A DNA stretch of 32,816 nt from Antrodiella citrinella. Taxonomy: Eukaryota > Basidiomycota > Agaricomycetes > Polyporales > Steccherinaceae. The notes beneath the pieces are model-generated. The model saw only the letters and a list, made by a program, of their open reading frames with translations. It searched no databases and was not told the origin of the DNA. Positions 10,679 to 20,655 of this stretch are shown here, one piece after another; the first letter of the stretch is position 1, and each line of letters starts with the position of its first letter. The stretch covers positions 1 through 32,816 of the forward strand of contig SGPM01000306.1 of assembly GCA_004802725.1 (NCBI GenBank), read 5' to 3'. A program made the position numbers and the translations under genes.

Positions 10679-12476
10679 TCAAGGTCTCGTATCGCCTTTG
10701 CCCATATAGAACAAATTTGGCACATCATCCTCATACCCATACGTCGTCGTCGTCAACTTCGGTATTCGCATCCCGCCCTTCGCCATCGCGCCCAACTCAA
10801 CGTCCGAGTCCGGCGAACTTAACGCCCCGCTCCCACTGCCGTCGGAATCGACTTCCGCGACGTCCACTTCGACGATGATCTCCCCGTCGCGCGAGCCTTT
10901 CCGCCAGCGCACCCGGGACAGCTCGGCGTTGTTGAGGAGCCACTTCGGGTCCAGCGAGAGGTTCGAGGCGAGGGATTGCATGTTGAGGATGAGGCGGGAG
11001 ACGGCGACGGAGGTTGAGGCGAGGAAGAAACTGTGAAACAGCGGTCAGCATGTGTCGTCATTTGCTCAGCACTTAGCGGGCGGGAGACGACCAATGGACG
11101 GGTGTGGGTTTGACGACTTACTTGGAGTACATAGCGGGTAAGGAGACCTACGGAGAGCGTCAGCGTCAGGTAGTATCCAAGCGTGAGGCGAGGGCGGGTT
11201 ACGTACGTTGAGGTTTGTGGACGTCGCTCCGATGCCGGAGAACATGATACTCACTGTGAGCGGCCGTGAGCTTCTCACACATATAGGCGGCGCAGTACAG
11301 CAAGAACGTACCGAACACGACGAAATACATCACGCCGCCGCTGAAACAAAACTGTCAGCACCAAAAATCAACCAAGCAAGCGGTGGGCGAAACTCACTCT
11401 CTCAGCAACCGATTCATAATCGGCGACGTCTTCCCCTTGTTCTTCAACCTCAACGCCGGGAAGCTCGTCGCAGCATACAAGATCGTATGCACCACGATCC
11501 CCGGTATGAACACCCGATACGCATGCGGCGACTGCGGCGCCATGCACCCGTCCCACGCGATCGGCAGGGCGAGCTGCAAAGGGCGCAGTTCGTGCCAGAC
11601 GAGGCCAATGAGGACCCACGTTGCTATGCCGCACCCGATGTAGGCAAAGAGGACGATGGCGCGTCCGATGCGGAGGTTTTGGAAGAGGTACCAGCAGCGC
11701 ATGACGATGATCGCTACGCAGGATTGATGTTAGGTATTGCGACGTGTTGGGGCGGACAGAAATTGAATTCACCTTGTACTATTGAGATGGCCAGCGAGCC
11801 CGCGACGAATATCCCGGGTATAGCTGCAGCACAACTTCATTCAGGGTAAGATTATTGATTGCTCGTTGGTTCAAGAAGACACGCTTACAACTGCGAACAG
11901 GTTCGTCAACACGACGTTACGAGGTTTTACATAGATTGGAACTTACCTTAAAGGACAATCCAGGGACGAACAAGCCTACAATCAACCGTGCCAGTGAATG
12001 TCAGCATGTGCATATGCACGCTACACTCCGAACAGTGTGCTCACATAATAAGACCATTCTACAAATGTCCTGATGATGTCAGTCACTGGACATGCGGATA
12101 CAGTAACGGCTCGAGGCACTCACATGAGGATCACGGGCGGGAAATATCGATTCTAACCAAACGCAGCTTGTCAACACCACATCCACACTTCCGACCACAA
12201 CACAGAGACCACTCACAAGGAAGTAAAGTACGCGCGTAATCGACCATTTTCCAGACCAAAAGAACTCCACCTAGCAAACCACACACACAAAACGCATGGG
12301 CACTGTGACCTTGTCTCTTATAACGCACCAAAAGGACTCACCTCGCGATCAAGCGTCAACAAATGATCGTACAGCAGGAGCATGAGACTGGCCGTCGCCA
12401 GCAGGCGTGTCGCCTGCAAGCCATCGAGCGACGCGATGAGGAGCACGATCTGGGCGGCCTCGTCGGGAGTCTCCAT
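10679..12476 (-). CDS. DUF6533 multi-pass membrane protein
   Basis: Twelve exons close to 364 residues: 12476-12342, 12270-12217, 12152-12124, 12058-12045, 11975-11947, 11890-11889, 11834-11773, 11713-11398, 11340-11312, 11253-11207, 11147-11122, 11030-10679. The DUF6533 signature is at about 30-70: LLLYDHLLTLDREVEFFWSG then WSITRVLYFLNRYF. About seven hydrophobic spans follow, with LAISIVQAIIVMRCWYLF, a GCGIATWVLIGLVW span, IPGIVVHTILYAATSF, RDGGVMYFVVFG and LPAMYSNFFLASTSVAVSR. The cytosolic tail carries LLNNAELSRVRWRKG and acidic and glycine-rich runs. The fold resembles seven-span receptors, but no function is known. The phase between LSFK and CAAAIPG needs a 2-base exon at 11889-11890. 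A cluster of tiny exons (29, 14, 29 and 2 bases) is unusual. Confidence 0.85.
11889..11890 (-). other. Putative 2-base micro-exon (TT)
   Basis: The two bases lie between a cag acceptor and a gtaagc donor. The intron before is 56 bases (gtaagt...cag) and the intron after is 54 bases (gtaagc...aag), both typical here. Splicing them in turns AAG + TT + T into Lys-Phe and gives KFC, followed by an in-frame path to the rest of the protein; without them the frame fails. KFC fits the Phe-Cys expected at this place from family patterns I recall. Confidence 0.55.
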
Positions 12477-14393
12477 TCATCGGCCAACGCTTCCGTGACC
12501 CTAGTACTAAACTCCAGCACAGCGACTCAGCGACGCGGAGAAGAAGCGGAAAAGGAGGGAGAAGGAGGGGTGGAAGAAAAGGGTGGGGGTAGGGGCCTTC
12601 GCCCACGCAGCACCAACGGCAGGCGTGTTATGTATGATTATACGAGCCGACAAGGTTATTTCCACTTCGGGTGGCGGGCCACGGTTCCAGGTTCTGCGTA
12701 TCGGGAGCCTGCGGTGGCGGTCAGGGTGGCGCAAGGGGGTATTTGGATCAGACGGGTGATCTTGGGATCTGCTATCAACGAGAGCCTCTCTTGTAACTTG
12801 AGCGTACGCGCGATCTACGCTGCTTGTCGGAGAGTAAGCTATAACTCGAACAACACAAACGCATTGAACGGTTTTGGATGTGGGCTGTTGTTCTTGGTGG
12901 GTGGCGCTTGAACGACGAGTGATGCGTTAAATACTTCTGTATGCCGGTCCAGAGGCTCGTCGCATACCCACACCCTGTCGAATGAAACCCTCCCAACAGG
13001 ATGCGTCAAAGAACCGACGTCCACTGACAGTGAACCGTGACGAAGCTCGTCTCCCTGTCAGTGTTCATGAAATCCATCTGCACGTCTCCGATGCGAGGGA
13101 AAGATAGATCTGTTGGGTTTGTGTCCTAAGGACCAAAGACGTCAATTTATGCATCATTGGGATTCGGACGGCGTACGACCGGTGATGGATGGTTCCATCG
13201 CCCGTTGGGGCCTGTGAGATAGTGAGATACGTTAGCCAGGAGGATTCACAAGGGCGCGTCAGATGCAGGGAGATAATGTTAGCCTTGGCCCCCCTGGGCT
13301 TGCATCAATACGCAGTGATGCTTTCCACTTTGTCGTAACCATGGCGCGCAAAAAACCAGCACCGGGCATCTTAGAAGACTACGAGAATGTATAAGAACGG
13401 GACATTGAGAAGATTGCATACTAGTTCCGAGTCATACCTGCTTTCTCTATTGAAGAAACTCGTCGGTTTGAGCAAAGAAATGAATGGCCCAATGCAGGGT
13501 ATGATCTAGATGGACGCCACGAAGATTGCAACGTCCGAAGAGCATGTAGGGCACGCGAAGGTGATACATACACTTCCTCCCACGCATATGCATTGAGAAA
13601 GCTGTATTCAATCACGAACACGAAGTGGTAAGAAGGCCTGTCGAGCTGAGACAGTATCAGCATATAACCTTGGGGATCCATCGAACAAACACCACACGTT
13701 ACCTGGTCCTTGGTTATGGGCCAAGTTAAACTTATGGCGACTTGAACCCAGAGGCTATCAGAACGAATATGTACACGACCTCCCCAGCAGCAGCCCGCGC
13801 GTGCGAACTTGTATAGCAGGTACCTCGGAGATCCTGCAGCTCATTCCGATGGCGCAGTGGAAAGGGTTCCGACTGGAGAGAATGTTAACCACGGAGTCAC
13901 GGCTGTAACCACCAGACCCCGTTTGACTTTTGATCTGAAATTCTAATCAGTGTCGTGGTCGGTCGTCCCGTGAACGTTGGAACCTGGGCCTGAAGCACGT
14001 CGGCAAACTGGGAAAGGTGTTTGACATACTTATGCGAATTTGTATTTGCGTTCTGTGAGTTACCGTGCCTGTCTCGCCGACGCTCTGTGAACCGAAGTTC
14101 TCGTCGTCGTTGAACTAAGTACAGCTGGACGTCGCGCCGGTTTGTTGCGCGGTGGAATCACGGCCATGACGTGCCAGTGCACGATCCTGTTCTGGCAATT
14201 GCCTCCGCCAATCACCCCGCCAACGTTCCCTCTCCCATCGGACTCGGGGTTCTGCTTCACGCTTGATCCCAACAGCTCCTGGCTCCTTCACTCTCACACT
14301 CCTCTGCGTACGATTGATCCCACTCTTCTCTAAGCAACTTGCGCATCAGAAACGAACTGAACCCCATCTGTCATTCTCAGGCCCAATCTCAAA
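12477..14393. other. 1.9-kb intergenic region, no gene recognised
   Basis: Open frames on both strands here have no recognisable motif, no coherent exon chain and biased low-complexity composition, such as the GGA-rich block near 12530-12600. The left end should be the DUF6533 promoter. The right end, about 14270-14340, is pyrimidine-rich on the + strand, as often seen just upstream of basidiomycete genes, and probably belongs to the promoter of the acidic protein gene. Confidence 0.5.
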
Positions 14394-15079
14394 ATGACGG
14401 ACACGAAGAACCACGTCCAGCCCGTCGAGGGCTACGACGGCGAGGAGAGCGACGAGTACGATAACTTCGAGGTACGCCCGCGTCTCCCCGCGCTCCTATC
14501 ATGTCTATGCGTGTTCTGATATCCTGACGCGAACGCAGGAAGAGGAAGAGGAGCAGGAGGGGACGTTCGAAGAGGAGGAGGAGGACGATGACGAGGAAGA
14601 CGGTGAAGAGGGTGCTGGGCTGGTGAGTTGCATATATGCGCTTGGGACACCCCCCCTCAAGCTCATGTACTCTCGTGTTCGTGTAGACTGCACAAGGCTC
14701 GAACTTGACAGCGATGCTCCTAGCCGGTGGCGTACGTCTCCTTTCCCTCCCTACTTTGTCCCTTCTTCTCAACTCTCACTAGGCTGCTCGAGACGAAGAG
14801 GAAGAGGAAGACGAGGACGATGAGGACGACGAAGACGACGACTTCACCCCGCTCGCTCCCCCTCCCACCACCGCACCTGCACCCGCGCTCGCTGCGTCCA
14901 CGTCCGAGTCCTCCATCGGTATGAAGAGGTCCAGGGACGAGGAGAGCGAGGATGAGACGGGGGAGAACGGGGGCTTGGCTGGGGATTACGGCGAGGTGAA
15001 CGAGAACAGCGAGATTGTGAAGAAAAAGGCGAGGGCTGCTGAGCCAGAGCCTGAGCAGCCGGAAGACGTAGATGGATAG
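14394..15079 (+). CDS. Small acidic protein, function unknown
   Basis: Four exons (14394-14471, 14539-14622, 14687-14731, 14783-15079) give 167 residues; all three introns fall between codons. The first 54 residues are dominated by Glu and Asp. Exon 3 encodes exactly fifteen non-acidic residues, TAQGSNLTAMLLAGG. A second acidic block follows (EEEEEDEDDEDDEDDD), then a Pro/Ala/Thr linker and a C-terminal part with two basic patches, KRSR and KKKAR, that could be nuclear localisation signals. Such composition is common in histone chaperones and ribosome-biogenesis factors, but I do not recognise the family and assign no function. The reading frame stays open through all exons despite strong bias, and every junction is canonical (gtacgc, gtgagt, gtacgt donors). 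Confidence 0.75.
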
Positions 15080-15290
15080 GGTCTGTTCGCGGGAACACCT
15101 GGAACTGGAAAAGGACGGGATCATGAATTGGTGCAGTGTTTGCTTTTTTATTCTTAACTTTCGTCTATGGGACTGTTCTGTTGTGCTCTGCTTGTTGATT
15201 GTATCTTACTGTACTCCTTACAAAATAACCTCGAATGAGGTGATCCATCCATACTTCTTGCTACAACTTCCGGGTTTCTGTCCGATCTGT

Positions 15291-16091
15291 CTAGGGCACT
15301 TGAATCGTCTCCACCCACTCGTCTCCGTTCCCTTCAGCCTCCAATCGCTTGAAGAACGTCCTGCGGTTGGGTATGACGCCAAGCTGGACCCAATCGACGG
15401 TCAAAGGCTCGATCACGACCAGAGCAAAGTTCTTCAACGCCTTCTCCTGGTCCTTCTTCTCGTCCTCAGTCTCGGCTTCACCCAAGTTCTTGATCGTCTC
15501 CGGCCACGCTTTCGCGTCGTCGTACGAGGCGATCTCGCTTGCCGGCGGCGGTCGCGCCCAGCTCGCCTTCATATGCGCGCTCATGGAGTCGAACACCTCG
15601 CGGCGCTTCTTCTCCCAATCGAACTTCCCGCCGGCGCCGCCTTGCTCTCCGTCCTCCCCGAGCTTCGCGAACGCAGAGCCTCGCGGGGTGTCCTGCATGG
15701 TGTGAAACGGGTGGTCTGGGGCGGGTACGACGGCGACCCTCCCTGCGACGCGGAACTGCTCCTGCGAGCCCTCGAGCCACCACGCGACTTCGACGGCGGG
15801 GTTCGAGAGCATCTGCGTGGCCTTCGGGGTACGCACATCGGTGGTGGTCAACAGCAGGGGCACGGCTGAGTATGAGTTGGGTACGAGGAAGGCGCGGTGG
15901 ATGTGAGAGCGGACGTGGGGCGTGTTGTGTGTATCGACGGTCGCGATCTGGTATACTGTTCAAATGAAGGGACGGGAATGACCGTTTGTGTACTAAGACT
16001 GCGGTGAGAGTGACGGACCTGATTTGCCTTTGTTCTCGGGGATAGATACTGCTTTTGAGAGGGCTTGGAACCAGCGAGGATGAGCGGCCAT
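15291..16091 (-). CDS. Pyridoxamine 5'-phosphate oxidase-like FMN protein (Alr4036 type)
   Basis: Two exons (16091-16019, 15955-15291) give 245 residues. The N-terminal part, HPRWFQALSKA then YQIATVDTHNTPHVRSHIHR, and the strands LLLTTTDVRTPKATQM, PAVEVAWWLEGSQEQFRVAG and RVAVVP match the FMN-binding split-barrel domain of the Pyridox_oxase_2 family. The middle adds a charged helical region, FDWEKKRREVFDSMSAHMKA followed by SWARPPP, and the protein ends with FALVVIEPLTVDWVQLGVI and RRTFFKRL. The fold suggests a flavin-dependent oxidase or reductase; a direct role in vitamin B6 synthesis is not shown, because this subfamily differs from classical PdxH. Length is normal for fungal members. It is convergent with the acidic protein gene and divergent from CorA. 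Confidence 0.9.
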
Positions 16092-16296
16092 GATTGTCAC
16101 GAGAGAGAGGTGAGAGTGGGCGCTTGATCTTCACGCACGGATTGATGGGATGCAACCTGGAACAGACCTTCTCGGGAACAACCAGTTCGAGGCCAAAGAT
16201 AGCCTGCCATGTCGCTGTCTTTCTCTTGCCAACGCTCTCTTCCTCCCCTTCTTCCTGCTGGCACCGTCCTCCTCGCCAGCTAACTCCCTAGTCAAA
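16092..16296. promoter_or_regulatory. Divergent promoter, PNPOx-like gene / CorA gene
   Basis: 205 bases lie between two divergent start codons. Bases about 16205-16290 are strongly C/T-rich on the + strand, ending just before the CorA ATG; such tracts are typical of fungal promoters that lack a clear TATA box. No specific factor site can be named. Confidence 0.5.
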
Positions 16297-18830
16297 ATGC
16301 CTCGCGAGAACAGCTTCAGCGACTCCGATGGTCGTTCTCTTACTCCAGACATTGACGAAGTGATCGCCTCACCCACCCCAGCCCAGTCGCATGAGGCTCC
16401 GACGACGACCCTCGACCACGTCCACGAAAACAAGTCGCACAAGTCGCACAGGACCATAAAGTCCCACTTGTCCCGCATTTCGCATCGCATTGACGTAGGA
16501 GGCAGGCCCTCCGCCGACCTGCACGACTCCAGACAGTCCGCAGAGCTCGCCAGGTCGCCTCTGTCCCCGCGACACTCCGAAGCCGCGCACCGCAATGGCA
16601 CCACACCCGTCCGGCCGACGTTCGTGCGCCCCGTGGACAAGTTCCGCTCATCAGTGCGCAAGGTGATGGCCATGCGCCGGACGTCGTCGATGATGATCAA
16701 CCGCGGTGTCGGTGCCGAGCCAGGTATCGACCCGCGCCGCGCCTCCGCCTTCATCAACTACGGTCATATCCGGCAGCAGTGCCAGATCGAGGTCGCCGAC
16801 TACTCTGCGGTGCGGAGCAGCTTTGGGCGCATGACCAATGCCGCGTTCGTGCAGTACATGGAGAATGGCCAGGCGAGTGCGAGGGAGTCGTGGGTCAAGG
16901 TGCGGTGGATCAACGTCGGCGGGATCAGTTGGGATGTCATTAGTGCTATGGCGATCAAATATGGTGCGTATGCACTGTCACCGAGGAGCTGTTGATGATT
17001 GACGCGTCGTTCTTGGCTCCAACGATCATAGATATGCACCCACTCGCGTTGGAGGATGTGCTTCACCAGCGCGGGCACGCTCGGTCCAAAGCCGATTACT
17101 ACCACAAACACCTCTTCCTTCGCATGCTCTGCCACACCCTGTCCAACGAGGACCAAGAGGCCCCGCCGGACGTCACACACCTGCCCCGCTCGGACTCTCC
17201 CGATTCCTACAGACACGACATGGGCCCAGACAACTCTGACGACGACGACACGGAAGACAATTCGTGGCAGAGTAAAGGGCAAACCGGGGCGGGCATGATG
17301 CCCGACGACGAAGATAAGACCGTGTACGGCTCCGGCTCGCGCTTCTCCACCAAGCGCATGGGTTCAGGGACGATGCGCAACACGATGCGCCGCAAGTTCA
17401 GCACTGCGCTCCCGGACGTCGAGATGAACGGCATGGGCATGGGCAACATTGGCCCGCATGCAGCGCGGTTCGCGTCGCCCGAGATCAACAAGAAGAATAG
17501 GAAGAACGTGCGGAACATCAAGATCATCAAGGAGCTAAAGAAGGGCGAAAGGGTGAATGTGAAGATCCAGCCGATGTGTGTTTTCTTGTTTAGAGATGGG
17601 ACGGTCGTGTCGATCCATCCGGATTCGAGGCTCGACTTCACGGCGCCGATTACGGAGCGGCTGAGGCAGCGCGATACGGGGCTGAGGGCTACGGCTGACC
17701 CTTCGCTGCTGGTGCAGAGCTTGATAGATCTTAGTGGGTGCTGTTGTTTACACACGTTGTATGCGGTGTGACTGACGCTAGTTCTCTCTCAGTCGTTGAT
17801 CGGGCGTTGGAGGTGGTCGAAGAGTACCAGAGCAAGATCCTCAGCCTGGAACACAACGTCCTTGTAAAACCCAGCATGAAGAGCGTCCGCCGTCGTACGT
17901 GCCTTCACCTCCCACTCCATCTTATGTCCTCTTCCCACTGACCACCCCACCTGACAGTACACATCCTCCAAGGCGACCTGATCCTACATAAACGCACGCT
18001 TGAGCCGATCAAGACCATGATCTACGGTCTGCGGCGGTACGACGTGGACCGCGTCGCCGCGCTGTCGGAGAAGCTCGACCCGAACGCGAAGATCGAGGGG
18101 TACATGAGTCACAAGGCGAAGATTTACTTGGCGGACGTGCATGATCATATGGAGTATATCCTGACGAGCTTGGATATGTTTGCGGGGATCAGTGAGAATT
18201 TGATTAATTTCACATTTAATGTAAGTTTTCGGTTTTTCGTGCGTTGAAGGAGGCGGAGGGCTGACGGTGTTTTCTTGTTTGTGTAGATGTCGTCGTATGA
18301 GATGAACGAAGTCATGTACGTGTTCTTATCTCGACTTCAAACGCAAGTAAACTCATCCAAAGTATCCTTCCCAGGCGACGCCTCACATTGGCTACCATCA
18401 TCTTCCTCCCACTGACGCTCTTGACCGGTTATTTCGTACGTCCCATCCCGCCTCCACACACTCTTGCTCGATACACATACTCAACCTTCCGTCCTTCCTC
18501 ACAGGGTATGAACTTCCAGAACATGTGGTCCATCGGGCACAACCACACCGACATCATGTACGTCTTCCCCTGCCTCTACGCGCACTCCGGTTTTACTGAC
18601 ATATCTTTTAGCTTCTGGATCATCGCGCTCCCGGTGATGGCGGTCGTCATCCCGATTTTCTTGTGGAATGATATGGAGAGGATGTGGCATTATATGAAGA
18701 AGAGGATCGTGCAGAGGAGTGTGAAAAAGGAGGTTATGGAGGTGCGTGTTTCATGCTTTTTTGTGTGGTTTTTGAGGGAGAGGAAGCTGATGGGTGTTTG
18801 GCGTGTGTGCAGTCTTTCAAGCAGCGATGA
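16297..18830 (+). CDS. CorA-family divalent metal (Mg2+) transporter
   Basis: Nine exons (16297-16963, 17032-17733, 17793-17894, 17958-18220, 18287-18315, 18375-18435, 18505-18557, 18612-18741, 18813-18830) give 674 residues. The first 150 or so are Ser/His/Arg-rich and probably disordered. The cytosolic CorA domain follows: WINVGGISWDVISAMAIKYG, MHPLALEDVLHQRGHARSK, an acidic insert with SDDDDTEDN near 310-330, and the long helix ending in VDRALEVVEEYQSKIL and KRTLEPIKTMIYGLRRYD. TM1 is about 590-608 (LATIIFLPLTLLTGYF), followed at once by the invariant GMN (609-611); TM2 is about 627-645 (FWIIALPVMAVVIPIFL). The C-terminus is short and basic. The GMN filter supports Mg2+ (or Co2+/Ni2+) transport in a pentamer; plasma or vacuolar membrane cannot be told. 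An in-frame ATG at 16150 exists, but ATG 16297, right after a C/T-rich tract, is preferred. Confidence 0.95.
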
Positions 18831-19468
18831 AACTCGCGCCGATACCCCCTCATTGGATAACAGATCGGGCATACCCTGAATGCATTCAACACAACACTCC
18901 CTCACTCAAGATTCAAGCTCATCGATACACATGATCCGTGCACTCTTCAGACGCTTTTTTGGATCGGATACGTGCTTTCTTGCTACACATACCGCACACA
19001 CGCTTATACACTTACACTTATACATACATTCGCTCACTCGTTGTTCTCGGCCCTTGCTTCATCCATGTCTTCCTCTTTGCGCATATATACATTCACTGTC
19101 GCTGACATACACCCATACAACATTACGTTACCCACCTCACACTCGCGTTCGCATCTCTGTCATTTATGTTTTCTTAGTTTTTGGTTACAAAGGCGTACAT
19201 AGTACGCGTAACATACCTCGGTTCCTAATTTATTCTTTGTTGTGGAAGTGGAAGTGGAAGTGGGCGTGGGCATGTTATGACAGTGGACCTTGGACTTGGA
19301 CAAAACACGATTGGAAGATAGACGTATTTGAGAGGAAGAAAAGCGCGATGGAGGCTCGCCACTCGGAGATCGATTCACGGCTTTATTTTCGATTCCTTGC
19401 TCGCCACTCCTCTCAATTTTCTGCCTTCCCACCACTCCCCCCTTTTTCTTCTCTTCTACCCTCAATAA
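18831..19468. other. Intergenic low-complexity DNA
   Basis: No gene seen. It is the 3' side of the CorA gene, with CA/TA-rich stretches around 18980-19170 and a short GTGGAA microsatellite at 19242-19263. Bases 19430-19465 are a C/T-rich tract that ends at the ATG of the doubtful small gene. Confidence 0.5.
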
Positions 19469-19951
19469 TGCCCTCCCCTCGCGCCAACCCTCCACCCCGT
19501 GACTCCCAAGCTGAGTTCTGGTACACAGAGGTACGGCTGGATATCGATGTCCTCGACAGTTCGCGTGTCGGGGACGTCCAGATCGAGCTGTTTTACGCTC
19601 GTGTGTACGAGAACTGGATTTGAGACTGCATGCAGCGGAGGAGGAGGAGAAGGAGGAGGAGGCAGCGAGGTGAGGTATGACTTGAAAGGTGAGGTTTCGT
19701 GGATGTTGTAACTTGTTGTCGACGTGCATGTTCAGACCGTCGTTCTCAAGTTCTCAGTACCGGCGCGCCACTCGTTGATCGTTGAAGGTTACGAACCGCC
19801 TCAGTCTCCTCCTTGCTTTTCGTTCGGGACTGCCTTTCGTTTATGTAAGGTGACGACTGCAGCTGTAGTTACATGGCTGGCTGGACGATACCGTAGTCAA
19901 AGGAGACCATGTTCGCTCCTGCATTTCGTTGTTCGCAAAGCCATGAAGTAG
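19469..19951 (+). CDS. Doubtful small gene, product unknown
   Basis: An ATG at 19469 directly follows a strong C/T-rich tract, as at the CorA and acidic-protein starts, which is the main reason to list it. The first open stretch reads MPSPRANPPPRDSQAEFWYTE and continues to a stop at 19623. Possible donors (gtacgg at 19531; gtgagg after a GAG-rich block near 19670) and a cag acceptor near 19737 could join further pieces, including KFSVPARHSLIVEG before 19790. I could not build one convincing in-frame model and recognise no domain. It could be a short gene, a remnant or chance. Confidence 0.2.
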
Positions 19952-20138
19952 ACAAAGAGATACACGTTGACGTTGTGTCGGAGTGACTAGTACTACATCG
20001 ACGAGATCCCCCATACAATTGCTGGTCAAAGGACGGACGGGTTTGAGAATGTCGAATCGTCGGAGGTCTTGCGAGACTTGAGGCATGCAGGAAGCGGAGC
20101 CTGAGGGCTTCGGAGTGGCGCAAGAGAAGAATGAGACA

Positions 20139-20316
20139 GAGGCAGACATGTTTGAAGCAAACAGACATGGGAGCAGGCCGACGTGGGAGCAAGCCGACTT
20201 GGAAGCACGTCGACTTGAAGCAGAACAGTTTGAGGCAGACCGTGTTGAAACAGACCGATTCGGAAGCATAACGACTTGAGGCAGATCGTCCGGAGGCAGA
20301 CCATCCTTGAAGCACG
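20139..20316. repeat. Degenerate 15-16-base minisatellite
   Basis: About eleven to twelve head-to-tail copies of a 15-16-base unit, approximately GAAGCAGACCGACTT on the + strand, with many substitutions and a few one-base length changes. Because the unit is near a multiple of three, several frames on both strands read as five-residue repeats (for example LEA-R and FEAD on +), which explains the long overlapping open frames here. It lies about 340 bases beyond the RdRP stop codon. Confidence 0.75.
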
Positions 20317-20655
20317 CGACGGACGTCCAATAGATCTCCAAAGAACTGCATTGTTCCAAACCCGATCCAAAGCAAGACACAAAAAGCAAGCAAATGAGCA
20401 ACCATGTCAGAGAAAAATACAAATACATTGGCATTCGAGCGTTCCTTCCTTGTTCCTCCGAGTCCTTGAGAATCCAATTCCAGCGTAACGAGAGGAGTGT
20501 TCTTCGAGTGTATAGATGCATGATGCAAAATGAGAAGCAAAGATAAGATGAGATACCAAGATCTCGAAGATCTGAAAGTTACAATTCCCTGGATTTTCCT
20601 GTGCAAGGAAATGATGAGAATGACGGTGGGTTCAAGAGGCTGACAGACGTACCAA

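Noticed and set aside
12363..12911. 182-codon open frame on +
   Set aside because: Its first part is antisense to exon 1 of the DUF6533 gene and the rest is glycine/glutamate-rich low complexity with no splice-supported continuation.
14539..14622. GA-rich block as a non-coding microsatellite
   Set aside because: It is bounded by canonical splice sites, stays in frame with neighbouring exons and encodes an acidic stretch that continues in exon 4, so coding is the better explanation.
15072..15869. 265-codon open frame on + opposite the PNPOx-like gene
   Set aside because: It is the antisense shadow of a well-supported coding exon; composition is Arg/Leu-rich with no motif, and the opposite strand has clear FMN-domain similarity.
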